Under the pieces are notes generated by a model. It was not told the origin of the DNA. It saw nothing but the letters and a program-made list of their open reading frames with translations, and made no database searches. Positions 41,640 through 55,399 of a stretch of 64,000 nt of DNA are shown here, piece after piece. The stretch's first letter is position 1. The number at the start of each line of letters is the position of its first letter. The stretch is from Massospora cicadina (taxonomy: Eukaryota > Entomophthoromycota > Entomophthoromycetes > Entomophthorales > Entomophthoraceae), in NCBI GenBank assembly GCA_022478985.1, contig JAKSZP010002724.1, positions 1 to 64,000 of the forward strand. The letters are read 5' to 3'. The position numbers and the translations under genes are program-made.

Positions 41640-43560
41640 CATTACTTTATTTTCTGCTTAGCATTACTTTCCAAGAAAATTTCACATTGTGAAAGTATAT
41701 TAAAACTTTAACTTAATACTACTAGTTCCACTATGATGTCCTCAGATTCCCTGCTGGCTACTCCCATATGGGGCAGCTGCAAAACTCCCCAAGTTTTTGT
41801 CTGGAAGCAAAAACACACTTGGACTGGGTCATCCAGTCCAACCAAATCCTTTGCCAATTTATTCTTTATAACAATCACAACCTCTACCTTGCATGTTCTC
41901 AGGTGGTGACTATAGCCCAATGGTGCTCCCCAAAGCAACATGAGGTTTGGGCTTATTCAAATATGGGAAAACTTTCCCATATTACAACAACCAATCACAA
42001 ATAAACCAAGTGTTGATGGAACCTGCTGGCTTTATTAAATTCTTCCCCTATAAGGAGTAATTTAATCTCAGATTCACTCACAAAGCTGATGCCGCCACTG
42101 TAGCAACTGTGCCCTGATATTCCAGGGCATCCTATCACCACCACTCATACCCAGCTCTCAGTTGACACCACTATGGTGGTTCAGAATGCTAGTTTGCCCT
42201 CCCCAACTTCCCCGCTGTCCTCCATCAGGAGCTGATGATGGATTTTCCTGTCTACAGCTTCAACCCCATCCTTCAGTAGAAGTCCCTAATAGGGCCACCT
42301 ATCTAGCGGTGCCTTAGGGCATTTGCTCTGATAAATCCTAGCTCTAATAAAGTTTCCCAGTTGCACCCCTTGCTTTGTTGTGTCTTCTGCCCCTAACCAT
42401 CCATTATGGGCGCATGTCAAAGATAGATAAACTATGTGTCCATCCTCTTATAAGCTAAACAAAATGCAAGAACTTACCCTGGCAGCTTCTGTTAATCTCT
42501 GGGCTCAAAACGCCGTCGCCCAACCTGCTGCCAAACCTGCAGCAATTTCTGTCTGGGGGTACAAACTTCCCCCTCCCAAAATCCTGCTGCTGAGGCGGTT
42601 CCTACGACAGCCAATCAGGTATCCTCCTCAGCCCAGAACTGGAGCCACCTCAGAAAATCAGGAAGCAGCTTGGACTATGGTTCAGTCCAAGCTTCCTCAC
42701 ATTCACAAGCAGAATCAATCTTATGCTGCTGCTTTGCTCCAGTTCAACCATAACGCTTTGGGCTTATTAGAAAACGTTGATGAGTTGGGTGATTTTATTT
42801 TACCTTTTAAAATTCATCTTGATTGTTTGCTAAATTTAAATTAAGACACTCAGTTCCCTACTTGTTTTATTCCCCATAGACAAATGCCTCTCCATTCTGA
42901 AGTGACCACCAGATGGCTGTTGATGCAGATGCCATGCCCAACTGTCATCCCCTCCGCAAGTCTGTCACCATGTTAGTGGTAATTCTTGCAGGGGTATCTC
43001 TCCTCCCATTCTCCTATCTATCTTGGCTCCTTTGGGCAGGTGCGACCTTTTATATCTTTATAAAAAAGCCAACAACGCAATTCATAACGTTGCAATGGTA
43101 GAATGGAATCCCAAATATGAAATTGCACAGACCAAATATTGCCACTTTCTGCGAGCTCCCCTGATTCCCATAATCTTTTTAAGTAAGCTCTTGACATTTT
43201 TATTGATGGAAATTTTCATGTAAACTTGTTTATGGTACTTTACCCTTATGAAATCTTATACCGCATACCACTTTGTCTCTAAATTCTTGCTCTCCGCCTT
43301 GGCCCATACCTTTCTCTGAGATGAGGAATATGCCATTGGGAATTACCCCAATTCCCTCCCTTTCCAATAATAGTCAGATAAGAGGTTTTCTGCTTCCTTA
43401 GCTTGTTGATTGTGTTTTATTTTTTTGCATTTTAAACGCTCACTTTGGACAATTTGGTTTGTTTGTTTGTTTGTTAGTTTTGGGTTTTTTATTTTCTTTT
43501 ATCTCTATGAAATCAGTATAGTCTATTCCCTGGTTAGCTTACCTTTAATAAACAATTTTT
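41640..43560 (+). mobile_element. M2, decayed ORF1-only LINE derivative
   Basis: It aligns with M1 at the start (atgtcctcagattcc..tatggggcagc versus atgtccttggctct..tgtggggtagc), in the middle (NALGLLENVDELGDF near 42.76 kb versus NPWDLLAETDESGN), and at the 3' end (gtctattccctggttagctt..aataaa). The ORF segment 42,434-42,844 is the longest survivor; others are frameshifted. No RT or endonuclease lies between start and tail. The TSD is not recognisable. The 5' boundary is estimated from M1. Confidence 0.65.
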
Positions 43561-44928
43561 ACTATCATAACAAAATCCCAAGGGGATAAAATAAATTTAT
43601 AATTATTTTATATATATTTATAATTCTACTTCTTGGTACAAACCTAAACTCTTTATTAGATTTAGCATAAAACATAATCTTAGTGTACGCATCTTTTTAT
43701 TTCTTTTGGTATAAAAATACTATCATAAAATGAAGATCTGTTAGGGGAGCACAAAAGGAAAACTAAGAGGCTGTAATGGTACTACAAGGCTTGGGGACAT
43801 TACGTCAGTACTAAGTTATTTTCAAGTTTGAAATCTCATCAGGTCTTCTGATGCAAAAGCATCAAATATGACTAATCTGATCTTGAAATTTGGTGCTGTT
43901 AACGCCAGATTTTCCGAAGATGGTTCTCACTAAAGAAGATGAACCAGTGACTTTGGTATTGTCAGAGATATAATGGACTCAATTAAGGACCAATATAATT
44001 CTTAAAGCAAGTAAAACCCTGATTTTGACGCAACTGAATGAAGTACTGGTCGTAGTACCGGCCAAAGTGAACAACTAATGGCTTCTAACATACACATATC
44101 AAGACAGGACTATAATCCTTGGAGCAAAAATTTGTTATGTTGTTTGAGTAAATAAACCAATTTTATTACTGCCCACACGCTTGAATTGTGGATACCCCTT
44201 TTTAAGTTAACAACACAAACTGGTATACATAGTCAGGTGTGAGAAACTTGGAGGTGTGTATGCAGCGTTTGGAGAATGTGAAAAGCTCACTGAGGCTACC
44301 TTTGACTAGTGAGAAGCTATACCAACATCAAAGAAAAATGGACAGAGTTCACCAGTACATCAATGCGCTGAGTACCCTATAACTGCTTACACTTGATTAA
44401 TTCCACCCAAACTGACGATACCTCTCTAATAGTGCACTCATCATTATGTCTTTCTGGGAACAAGCTAACAACTAAGAAAGATCCTAACATTAACCCCTAC
44501 TTCAATACTATGTAAACCTGAATGAAGGCAAATTTGCGGGCTTCTTACACATGTAAAAAACTGTATGGATAAAGCCAGAAAATAACAGAAGGCTCATCAT
44601 ATCCAAGGGTGTATGAGCCATGAGGCTCAATAAATTCTAGGTGCTAGCCTCAAGCCATAATTGACCTGGACTTAAGTTATATAATCATGTTTCATAATTT
44701 ATATAGCTCATGATGTAAAAGATATCAAGCAAAAAATCTTTAGATAAAGATGGTAAGTACCAAGAAGGTTACCAACTATGTGACAAGTTATTACCTGAGG
44801 GCAAACAGCTTTAGACTGCAGGATCTTAGATCTGTTATGCACATAGAGCATCATATTTAGTCTCCTTGAGTGATGTCCTCAACTGAAAACGTTTATGACA
44901 TTAGCCTTAAATGAGTGGAATACTTTAA
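43561..44928. other. unclassified stretch, target of TyF
   Basis: No gene motif recognised. Joined across TyF to 48,847 onward it may be part of the decayed plus-strand Gypsy element TyG, but I cannot show this. Confidence 0.3.
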
Positions 44929-44933
44929 GGGGG

Positions 44934-45827
44934 TGTTGAATGGTTGACTAGACCTAAATTGGAATGGTAATTTGATAGGGGAAATAATAATATAATATGA
45001 TGCTAATTGACTATGTATCATATCAAAATTATTAGTGTTATTGACAAAAAATATATTAAAGTATATCCAAACTTCGTATTTGTGGCCTAGCAATTCCATT
45101 TAATAATATTTGACTATGATGGCATGGGCCTGGGGGCTTAGTTGGTTAAGTCAGACTTAATAATGGCAGTTAACTTGATGACTTGGGCACATGGGCTTTG
45201 TTGGTCTATGTCAAAATTAGCTTTTAATGTCAATTGAGTTTTTAAATAAATAAGATACTAAATTAGTGGTATGAATCACCTTGGTATGTGTTGTCAATTG
45301 CTTGAGAGGATCATCAGTTCAGCTATTTGCAGACGCGTCAGAAACGCTGTCTTGAGATATTACACGTTTGACACTAACCCTGGGGCCATGTGAGGTGCCC
45401 CCAAGTCAAAAGTATTGTAGACCCTCAGATGAACTTATTACGTTTTTCTCTAGCTAAGTGCCATTGAAAATGAGGCGTCATGGGTAAGATGTGGTTAACA
45501 ATGAACCCTATAAATTATCTCCTAATTGATGCTAATAAAATACAATCGTTTATCACTACAAGTTAATTGTTTAGTATACAAGCTTTTTGTATCTAATACT
45601 TTTACATTGTATTAAGTCAAGCTTTTATTTGGGATCAGAAGAGAAGGGCAGTAAGCCATTGTCCAAGTAAACGGCAGAATAATACAGCTTATAGGTATCA
45701 GTTTCAAGGGTTAAAATCTTAACTATTGTCGCCATCTGGTCTATTGTCTCCATACAATAAACGCTTGAAACTCCAACTTATCTCAGAAGAAGGACCAGAC
45801 CAACTAAGTTAGGCCTAAAATTCAACA
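44934..45827 (+). repeat. TyF 5' LTR
   Basis: It is the direct repeat of 47,955-48,846, sharing long blocks such as tttgataggggaaataataa and the ctaagtgccattgaaaatga block. It ends ..TTCAACA two bases before the primer-binding site TGGCGACT. Confidence 0.8.
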
Positions 45828-46052
45828 AGTGGCGACTATGCTGAGAATGCAGATGGTGTTTACGTTTAGAAGGAGAAACACCTGGCTATATATAATTTTA
45901 AAGGAAGAAGTTATAAAATATAAAGACTCAATGGACATAATGAGCCAGAAAATTGATAATTAAACTAAAGAAGTTATTTTTATTAATGAAGAAAATAGTG
46001 CTTTACATAAAGAAGTGAACTATTTAAAAAATTAATTAGAGCGAAAGATCAA

Positions 46053-46970
46053 GTGATTTCTGCTCTACAATTTCAAAAGCCCAAGCTGAATGAGAAAATT
46101 GCAATATTGAAGGATTGGGACAATGGTCAAAGCCAGCACGCCCAAAGCGAATCTACTAACAGTGATGCTTCTGAACATTATGAGATAAATTCTGAGCCAC
46201 GTCAGCAATTGTCACGCATGATGATTGCTTTGGCCAACCCATGTTCTTCTAACCATGGCGCAGCGCCTCAGCGCCTTGATACGTCTGGTTCATGCCAGCA
46301 GAGAAGTAATCGCGATACTCATGAGCAAAAGAATGATAATTACAAACCATCAAACCTGCCTGCTTTCAATAAGAATGGAAATATAGCCACATTTATCAAA
46401 CGCTTTGAAATGGCCATGTATGGGGCCAGTGACAGTAACAAAGTGGCCACTATGATCAACTGCTTAGATGAATAAAGTATTGAGTTAATTAAGCCTCATT
46501 TGGATGAAAACCCAACCTAAGCCGAAGTCAAAAGGGCCGTGCTTCATGAATTTGGAGGTCCAGAACGAATGTCAACTAGAAAATCCAAATTCATGAATAT
46601 CAGCTTTAAGAAAGATACAATAATTGATAAATTTGCAAATTGATTTTATCATGAAGCTCAAGATCTCTTAGGCTCAAAGGCTATGATCAATTTTGATTCT
46701 AAGATTGCATTACAACATACAGTACAACCTTACCAAAATTTTTCAAACACCTTATTGCCTGCTATTGTGCAAAACCTTTCAACGTCCAAATTGGTTGATT
46801 ATCTGCGCAGATGCTCGCAAAATTATGGCCCTCCAAATACTGGATACAGATCAGGACCTGCTGCCTCTGTTGGAAGATCCTACAGTACCAATAATACTGA
46901 CAGTGATGCACCTGTGAAAACTGAGCAAACCTTAAATACAAGAGCCTCACGCTCATTAAAATGAGATTAA
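46053..46970 (+). pseudogene. TyF Gag
   Basis: The segment from 46,053 is Ser/Gln-rich, then NLPAFNKNGNIATFIKRFEM and the following AMYGASDSNKVATMINCLDE start the capsid. After a stop at 46,473 it continues IELIKPHLDENP, EVKRAVLHEFGGPE, IIDKFAN-x-FYHEAQDLLG and, from 46,683, FDSKIALQHTVQPYQNF. TyC Gag matches through the same stretch. There are at least three stops. A Cys pair near 46,980 (CNFKGYYASQCHQH) resembles a knuckle with altered spacing (CX9CX1H). It would build the particle for TyF or related elements. Confidence 0.68.
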
Positions 46971-47954
46971 TTGCTATAACTGCAATTTTAAAGGATACTA
47001 TGCTTCCCAATGCCATCAGCATAATGTTAATGTAGTTATTCCAAATAACGTGCAGGTGGAGGGAAAAGATCAAGCACAATAGATGCGGGACAATTTATTG
47101 TGCCAAAAACACCAGTCCCACCTGACTGACACGAAAACATGGGCCATGGGGCCTCAATTACTAGCAAAACAAATTCTATTTTAGCACTGAATGAAGAATT
47201 TACAAACGTACATGTGGTAACTCGCTCTCATAGTAAGATTGTCATACCTGAAGCCTCTGAAGTAGTTGCTAAACCATATTTGCAAAAGATACTTAAGAAT
47301 ATTCCGGCTAAGGGCTGAGTAATGCAGAATATACCTCAAGCTTGAAGGGGTTGAATATAGCTATTCCAATTGGCATATTCATCAACGAATGTCCTAGCAT
47401 TGGAAATACCCTGAAGCATACTCTTGATTCTTTGGATTCTTCGCATATCCACTTAGTAAGCTCTATTGATTCTTGTTATAAAAAAGAAAAAAAGGAAAAA
47501 GGAAAAAGTAACAAGTAACAAAACATAAAAGAAATATAAAAAAATACTAAAACTTATAAAAATGAAAAAATAACAATTAAGAAAAATAAATTAAATTCAT
47601 GAATTCTAAAGCCTCATCGCCACTGGGGCTAAATGACCCTTCTTTTGGGGGAGAGTGAGACCAAAGCAAGGGGGCTCGTTTGGGTTCACCAAGGATTGCT
47701 GGAGTTGCAGCAGGCGTAGAAGTTGAACTTTTGGAAAACGTTGAGGTATAGCTGGTTGAACCAGCCTAGGAAATGAAGGCAAAACTCCTGAGCTAACTGT
47801 AGCATTCAGCATGGAATTGTGGATTTTAAAAAAATATTTATCAAGGTCCAAAAGTCTATTAACGTAGCATCATATTCTGAAGGTTGAGAAAAATTGGATA
47901 TTGTGACCAAGGAACTTAGAATGCCCTTCACTTTTATCCAGTCAAGGAGGGGGA

Positions 47955-48846
47955 AGTTTGAATGGTTGACTGGACCTAAATCATCAGGTAATTTGATAGG
48001 GGAAATAATAATATAATATGATGTTAATTTATTATGTATCTTATCAAAATTATCGGTGATTATGGACCAAAAATATCCTAAGTATATCCAAACTTAGGAT
48101 TCATGGCCTAGCAATTCCACTCAATAATATTTGACTATGATGACATGGGCCTGGGGCTTAGTTGGTAAAGTCAAACTTAATAATAGCAGTTGACTTGATG
48201 ACTTGGGCACATGGGCTTTGTTGGTCTATGTCAAAATTAGCTTTTAACGTCAATTGAGTTTTCAATTAAATTAGATACTAATTAGTGATAATAATCACCT
48301 TAGTATGTGCTGCTGATTGCTTGAGAGGAGCATCAGGTCAGCTATCTGCAGATGCTTCAGAAACGCTGTTTTGAGATATTACAAGTTTGACACCGACCCT
48401 GGGGCTGTGTGAGATGCCCTTAAGTCAAAAGGATTATAGACCCTGAGATGAACTTACTACGTTTTTCTCTGGCTAAGTGCCATTGAAAATGAGGCATCAT
48501 GGGTAAAATGTGGTTAACAATGAGCCCTAAATTATCTTCAAATTGATGTTAATAAAATCCAATCATTAATCACTACAAGTTAACTGTTTAATATACAAGC
48601 TTTTTGTTTCTAATACTTATACATTGTTATAAGTTGAGATCTTGCTTGGGATCAGAAGGATCAGGGTAGCAATCCATTATCCAAGTAAACAGCAGAATTA
48701 TAAAGCTTTAAAGTGTCATTTTCCGGCATTTAATATTTTAACTATTATCAACGTCTGGTCAATTGTCTCCATACAATAGACGCTTGAAACTCTAACTTAT
48801 CTCAGAAGAAGAACCAGCCTAATTGAATTAGGCCTAAAGTTCAACA
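47955..48846 (+). repeat. TyF 3' LTR
   Basis: It is the partner of 44,934-45,827. The first base is mutated (AGTTTGAATGG). It ends ..GTTCAACA and is followed by GGGTG. Confidence 0.78.
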
Positions 48847-49760
48847 GGGTGTCAAGTAGTCATTTTTTGAATAACAAGGACCTACAGGAGTGAGGCCAAG
48901 ATTGTCGCACACTGACCTTTATGATATAACAACAAGCATTTATGTGACGCAAGACAAGAATGAAGAACCAAAAGGGAACCTTCTAAACTACTTAAACAGT
49001 ACTAGCCTAAGTAAGGTTGTTGCATCAAGTTCAAACAACTAGAACATTTTTGGTGAGATTGCCCTATCAAACAAAACTTGAATGATCATCTGAAGAAGGA
49101 GGGAGAACTGATTACTATGACGAACTGGGCCAAACTCTATACTGTGTGGCAAGTTACAATGATGACTATGAAAAGCCAACATTGGCTAATATGTAAAAGG
49201 ATCCTTCAAAGAAGTAGTGGTACCTTCAATATTAAAGGCTTACAAAGCCACAGATTTATCTTACTCAAAATTATCTGCCAAACTCTAAAAAGCAAACAAT
49301 TCAGCAAAATTATCAATGAAGTAAAATTAATATTAATAAAACATCAAGCTATTTTTGAAGCCTGAAACAAGGACATAAGTGAAGTAAAAAACAAGGGCAT
49401 ACACTTTAAAAAAAGCGTTTGAGAAGCTAACAATTGAAGTATTGACAACTCTTATCTCAGTACTACTGTCACCAAAGTGATTTATCAATCAATGAGTCTA
49501 GATTATATTGTTTTGGACACGGTAGTATCCTTATGAAATGGTCTAAGCCTCATAGTATGGACAAGACCTTTAATATTTAAATCAACTTGAATCTCAGTTT
49601 ACTAAAGCTTAAGTCAAATGCTTTTTGGTATTATTGAATGAGGTTGGTTTTTTGTTCTGGGTTGTGCCCCTAGAAGAGAGACCATAAACTTTAAGCCTGT
49701 GCAAACCCAATCTTCATATTAAATTTTATAGTCCTTGCCTTACCTAGCCATGCTAAATGA
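48847..49760. other. unclassified, probably TyG internal sequence
   Basis: A 95-codon plus ORF (49,078-49,365) ends ..KLILIKHQAIFEA, resembling the segment just before RT in Gypsy pol (TyA has LLGEYSDIFLK), but this is weak. Everything else is decayed. Confidence 0.3.
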
Positions 49761-49779
49761 TGTGTTCTTGTTTCGTTAA

Positions 49780-50640
49780 CAACTGAGGTTTACAGGGCTT
49801 GTGTTGCTTTCCAGTGCCTTCTACCCTCTTTCTTACAATACTTCCTCATCCCACAATGGCTAAAAGTTTTTATGTTGAGATGATTAGGATTTTATTCACT
49901 AAAATCTCTCATCTTCAACGCAAAAATGGCATTTTTACTGTAGATTAGTTCTTCTACACCCCTTTCTTTCTCACAAAAATCTTTTAATTTCTAAAAATCA
50001 GAATTTCTCAAGGTTTTCTTTCCTTTATTTTTTTTAGTTTATATTACAAATTTTTTATTTTTTTATAAAGTTTCTTTGAACCCATTATTACCAGCTCTCC
50101 CTACAATTCAATTCTGCCAATATCCCTTTTTTGACTTTCCTGTTGCCAATCAAACCCTGTGCCACTGTGGGGGAGAGTCTTGATCTAAAAAAGCTTGAAA
50201 AAGTTTTGTGGATTAATTAGGGAGCAGCTAATCATGGCACGCCACATCACCTATTCCAAACTTAATTGTCATGACCAGTTTAAAATTTCAATCTTCTCTT
50301 AAAATTACAAACTTCAGATAATCTGCAACATGAGGAGAGTATGCATGCATAAAAACAGCAGGGTACCCCCTCCCAAAATCCCATTTCCTAATAAGGCCAG
50401 TGCCCTCTCTTGTGGGGCACTGGGCTATCTTAGTATATTTCCAACATTGTTAGTAAAACTTGTACCGTCCCAATTATTTTTTGTCATTTTTTGTAAAAGA
50501 TTTTGTGCAACATTGCGTGCATCACATCTAACATGCTCCAGCTTAATTCATTTAATTTAGTCAGATAGAGGAATTAAAGCTTTTTAATAATAATTGCTGT
50601 GTGCCTCAGGTGGTTCCGTAGGGAATGTGAAATGCTAGAC
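49780..50640 (+). pseudogene. M4, heavily decayed ORF1 relic of the M family
   Basis: Near 50,118 the frame reads NIPFFDFPVANQTLCHCGGE, aligning with NILISKHTGQPLCHGDYG of M1. The ccctcccaaaatcc block near 50,372 recalls M2 at 42,570. Beyond that, similarity is too weak to define ends. If right, this is a fourth copy of the ORF1-only family. Confidence 0.35.
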
Positions 50641-51800
50641 AAAGAAAACTTGGGCTACCCTGATCCTACCAACTTTTCCTCCATGATTACCATGTCTTTT
50701 CTTGTTTTTCTCAGTACCCCAGGTTTTGAAATTTTGCCTCATCCATGTTTTTGTTAATAATAACTAAAATTTTTTCTGAGGAAATGCCTCACAAAATTGT
50801 CATTCTTTGTTTTGAGATTTCAAAAATATATGGTGATATTAATTAGTTGTATTAGGCTCTTTCGCTCACCTCATGTGGCCAGCCCACTTGGCCGGCATCA
50901 ATTGGTACTCTCAGATGGCGTTAAACCTAACAAATAATGACAATTAGAAACTGGGCCATTTTTGAATGTGATACTATACATTTTCTAATTGGAGTTAATA
51001 AGAAACTTATGTATTTACAGGACATTGATTATGATTTGAGATATTGAAATGCAAGACCAAAGAATACTTGTGCACTTGTAGTTTACTGTGTGCTTTCAAA
51101 TTAAGTTGAACATATGGTGTTGACCATCTACAATTGTTCATGATGATGATCACTATGACTTCCTCATTAAAACTCAGTTAATACTATATTTTTAGAGTCA
51201 TCTTTTGTTTAGAGCACCGTGAACTACCTGAATTATAAGAAGCCTTTATATCTGAAATGAAGAGTTAGAAACTTAAAATAAGCTTGCATCCTTGGGTGAG
51301 AAAGACAATTTAATCTATAGAATTGATTTTTTACTCAAGAAGTTTAGGAGAAATTTTAGTTTCCGAACTCATTAGAATCTACTAAAGTACACCCTTGAGC
51401 ATGAACAAGGACGCAGTGAACCTGCCTGGAAAACAATGCGTTATTTCAGCAGGTAATAAATGCCAAGATCTCTTTAAAGATTATGCTGGAAACCTAGTAC
51501 CATGAAAGCAATTTTATTCAAAATCTAGTGCGTTATCAGGCTTCTACAAGTTCAATTATACTAAAGACTTTTGATAGTACTATTATATATCACCTTACAA
51601 CCAATAAATATGAAAAAAACATGTTGTGGCTAAGGGCAAACTCATGAACTACAACGTCATTAATATTTGCATGCAACAGAAGAATTTGACAAGACGGGGC
51701 TAGGTGCAATAATTAAGTAAGAATGTCAAAAGTTAGAGACTTACTGGAGGATTCAAAAACATTTTTAAAAGGTCAAGCGATTATGGATTGTTCCAAAGAG
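50641..51800. other. unclassified stretch
   Basis: No motif supported. Plus-strand Gypsy RT motifs begin to its right. Confidence 0.3.
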
Positions 51801-51924
51801 AGGTGCGTATCATGTACATAGGCATGGTAGTCCTTTACTTAACAAAAACATACTATCAAGTAAAAGCTGGGGAGTAAATTATCTCTAATGAGCTTAATTA
51901 TTCACTAGAAACTGGCCTGTTGAG

Positions 51925-52420
51925 ACCTTAAAGAGCTCCAGGGCGTCATCCCCCTGTTGGTCATACACAAAAAGATGGTGGCCATCGCATCATTGTGGAA
52001 TATCTCAAATAAACAATTATACCAAGAAGGAGCTATTTTCATCCTGTGGGTATTTATTGTATTAAAGATACTTAAGCTCTAAGTAATTTTCAGCAATAGT
52101 CATCAGATAAGGCTATTAGTGAATATAGCTGTCACCTGCAGATTGCTATAAGTATTTACTGATCAGCTGTCAAGGTCTATTTGGATCAGCAAGGTGCCGC
52201 AAGGGCTTCATAATGACTCAGCTACCTTCCATTAATTGATAGATGAGATATTTGGTGAAATAAAATTTCCTGTGTGTAAATATACAAAAATACGTTATTG
52301 TCTTTAAAAACATCTAAAGAGCACATATAACACCTTCACGAGGTACCTACATATCTCTGATCCTCAGATCTTATGTTAAAACTGAGCAAATGGTCCTTTT
52401 AGATGAGAACTTGAGCTCCT
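51925..52420 (+). pseudogene. TyG reverse transcriptase, heavily decayed
   Basis: Near 51,950 HTQKDGGHRIIVEYL matches the RT fingers KKDGGHR-V-DY. Near 52,165-52,240 ISKVPQGLHNDSATFH then LIDEIFGE matches LPQGLCNAPASFQ of TyA. Near 52,300 KTSKEHI-HLHEV and SSDLMLKLSKWSF match the thumb (NEHLKHLKEVFQLL). The YLDD box is lost in a damaged stretch near 52,270. Ty3/Gypsy type, plus strand, inactive. Confidence 0.6.
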
Positions 52421-53449
52421 TGTTAACAACATTAGCAACAAAGGAAAACCATAATTGAAAAAGTAGAGGAAATTTTCAAGATGAGCAATTCAAGTGCCTG
52501 TGAGACATCCAGGTCTTTATAAAAATTAATGGTACACTAATAATTTATCCCCATTTGAGTAGATTGCTTCTCTGCTAAATCGCCTGTTGTACAGGGACGT
52601 GAGATTCATTTGAATCTCAAACAAGAAAAATCTTTAGGAGTCAAATTAAGACTAATGAGAGCCAAATATAATAGCATTATATCATAAAAATACCTTTTAC
52701 TTATTTATAAATGCATGCAATATTAAAATGGGCGCTAACCTTGACCAACTGGATGAATATAGGATCCTCATCCCATATATATTAATAAATTCTTATCCAA
52801 GGTGGAAAAGAGCTTTACCATCGCTGAGAGAGTGTGCTAAACGCTGATATTATAAATCAAGAATTTACAATTCTATGTGTGTTAATTATATTTTAAGGTC
52901 AAGATAATCATGCTTCACTCAGATGCTTATGAAATCTGTGAGACTGTATAGATTCTTGAAGTGGCATAACAAGAAATTTCAATGGTATATTTTTGGGATC
53001 ATAATTAGGAATGCCACAATTGTCTGAATGCCGATGGGCCATCAAGGCTTCTGGTATTCCGCCTAAAAGCTCATGAGAACGACCTCTTTAAAGTCTTATT
53101 GGATGACCTTAGGAGATGTAGGAAGATTAAAAAAACATTTTTTACTCAAGAAGTGCAAAGGATACCTACCAAGTAAATGGTCAACATCAGAAGTTTGTGC
53201 AAGGAGTCAATTAGTTATGTCAGACCCAGTGAACAGATTTTTAGCTATATTAGAGGCTCAAAAACTTCAGCTATGGAAGGTTCTAAAAGAATAAAAATAC
53301 TTGAAGAGACTAGCATATTTGGAATCAATGGGTATGATGTTAGATTAGCCCTTGACTATACATACCTTGTTAAGATTTAGCTAAAGTAGAAGAGGTTTAC
53401 ATCCAAACCAAAACAGCTGACTGCCCCTTCCAAAATGTCTCCATTGAAA

Positions 53450-54100
53450 AGATGTAACTAGAATAATAACTTCAAACATGAATCATTATATCCCCATTGT
53501 GATCAACCAACTCACTAAGTGGGTTGAGGCCGTTGCTGTCCAGCATACACAGCCATTGATCCACCTAATCTCCTATACAAGCATATGTTTACCAGGCAAA
53601 GTGCCAGAAATCCTACTATCATACAAGGATGAAACTTGATCTGATTTAGAGTGAAAGATAATAACTCTAACTAGGGTCAAGCAACCATCCTTGTCCCCTG
53701 CACACACTTTTCCAGAGCTACCATATAAAGAGTCAAAAAAACTCTTTTTAGGACTTTTCAAGAGTCAGATAACAGCTACAATTCCTTTTGGGACACCTTT
53801 TTTATCTCTGCATAGTTACATATTGCCTCGGTTATCACCAAGCAATGCATTTTAAAGAATATATGGATGAGAAGTCGCCCTACCGTCCTTTACAGCCCTA
53901 ATCAATGATGCTGTTCAAGGCTTGCCTCCATGGAGCTTTCATCAAGAACAACAGATAGATATTGGTATCTATTTTAAGGCAGGTCACAATATAGAGAACC
54001 AAACGGTAAAAGAACTAAATGGTAGCCTGAGAATAACCTGACTGCCTGATTTTATGAAAAGCTATTGCCAAAATGGCCCGCTCGTTTAGGGAATGCTGAA
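53450..54100 (+). pseudogene. TyG integrase core, heavily decayed
   Basis: Near 53,475 NHYIPIVINQLTKWVEAVAV matches YILVGIDHFTKWVEAVAL of TyA. Near 53,840 LSPSNAF-RIYG-EVALPSF matches MSPFRELYGRELGIPALL. Positions relative to the RT above fit one pol gene about 2 kb long. LTRs for this element are not identified. Confidence 0.6.
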
Positions 54101-54429
54101 GTTTATTGTTAAGCCACTAACATAAATTCTTTTTTTGTTAACAGAATGTACTAACAGGCAAATCAGAGGGTCTAATTTTTTCGTAAAAGAGCTTCTCTCA
54201 TGGGACCAAGTGTGCCAACCAAGTTGAAGCCTTGGAAGTTTACATATTGGGGGCTACTCCAGAGCACACTGGAACTCTTACAACTACTTCAGAAAACAGG
54301 AAGGATAAGTCCATATCTTTTTCAATATAGCTATATTGAAGTTACTAGCTCCAAAAAATGACAATAAAAAAGCAGATTCTGTAAAAGATGTTATGTCATT
54401 TATATGATCATAAAATGTAGTTATAGTAA

Positions 54430-55165
54430 TTGGAAATAGGTTTGTTCAAAGTAAGGACTTCTTTAGTAACAACTAAGTTTTTCTCACAATGCTATTGGGC
54501 ATTTACTGCTTGGTTTCAGGCCTTTGGGTTCATTTTTTGATCCTCTGGAATCTTATGTAATTCTTTCTTGGATTTTATGAAGCTTGAACCTGCTTCAACC
54601 ACATGGCTGCTTCATTGTTTGCTCTTGGCATTCTAGTGAGCCCTGTGGCTGTTTCAGCTTCTTGGGTACCTTGGTAGCCTTAACTGTTGGAGCTTGCAAA
54701 ATTGATTCACTTCCCATTTTATTAACATTGGTATTGATCAGCTTTGTATGAATATGGAAGCTTACTTAAAAGTGTGTTTTTGGTAATTCTACCATCATTG
54801 GCAGTTGAGCCCAATGGTATAAAAATGGAGGTTTCTCCAACTCATTGTCTACTCCATTATGTGCATAGTCTTATTGACCAGTAATTATACTTGAGATCCT
54901 TTGACATCATGCTGACTGGCTGGTAAAGATTTTGGCAGTCAGGGGGTATATAATGGCCTCCTTCAACAGGAATATTAGGCCCTAAGTTTATAAAAGAATC
55001 TTATTTTCAAAAATCATTTTGATTGCTAGCATGTTAGTTTTTGACACAATCTTCATTTTTGGCTAGCTAGATTATTAGTACTGATACTATTATTAGATTG
55101 AAAGTTTTTAGGGGGTTCTTATATAAGTTGAGGATTTAATCTCTATAAATGGTTATTTTCCAACA
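54430..55165 (-). repeat. TyJ 3' LTR, left edge uncertain
   Basis: On the minus strand a strong polypurine tract TTAGGGGGAGGGTAA (55,166-55,180) is followed at once by TGTTGGAAAATAACC, the layout of a 3' LTR start. The integrase upstream on the same strand supports it. The second LTR was not found, so the outer edge is a guess. Confidence 0.45.
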
Positions 55166-55399
55166 TTACCCTCCCCCTAAGATGAGACTCTATGGAAAGA
55201 CTTCAAGTGCTAGGTGTGAATTGGGTTATAGAAAATTTTGGTAAAGTCATTTAGAAAGAAATATTCAGTTCCTCTTTTTTATGAAAACAGTTTCAGGTCT
55301 CTCCCAGATGTCTTGTAACCTCTCAGGTTGTTATTGGCACATGTGATATAAAATTACCTTCAGTCCCACCTTATATGAGCAACATTGGTCTTTGGTCCC

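Larger units (their letters stand above)
44934..48846 (+). mobile_element. TyF, Gag-only Ty3/Gypsy element
   Basis: LTRs are at 44,934-45,827 and 47,955-48,846, starting (T)GTTGAATGG and ending TTCAACA. Flanks are GGGGG and GGGTG, a 4-of-5 TSD. Order is primer-binding site TGGCGACTATGCTGAG (45,830 on), a coiled-coil leader ORF, Gag capsid, an A-rich simple tract (47,477-47,600), the 3' end and a polypurine tract aaggagggggaa at 47,944-47,954. The internal region is only 2.1 kb and has no RT or integrase. It could move only with help. Confidence 0.8.
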
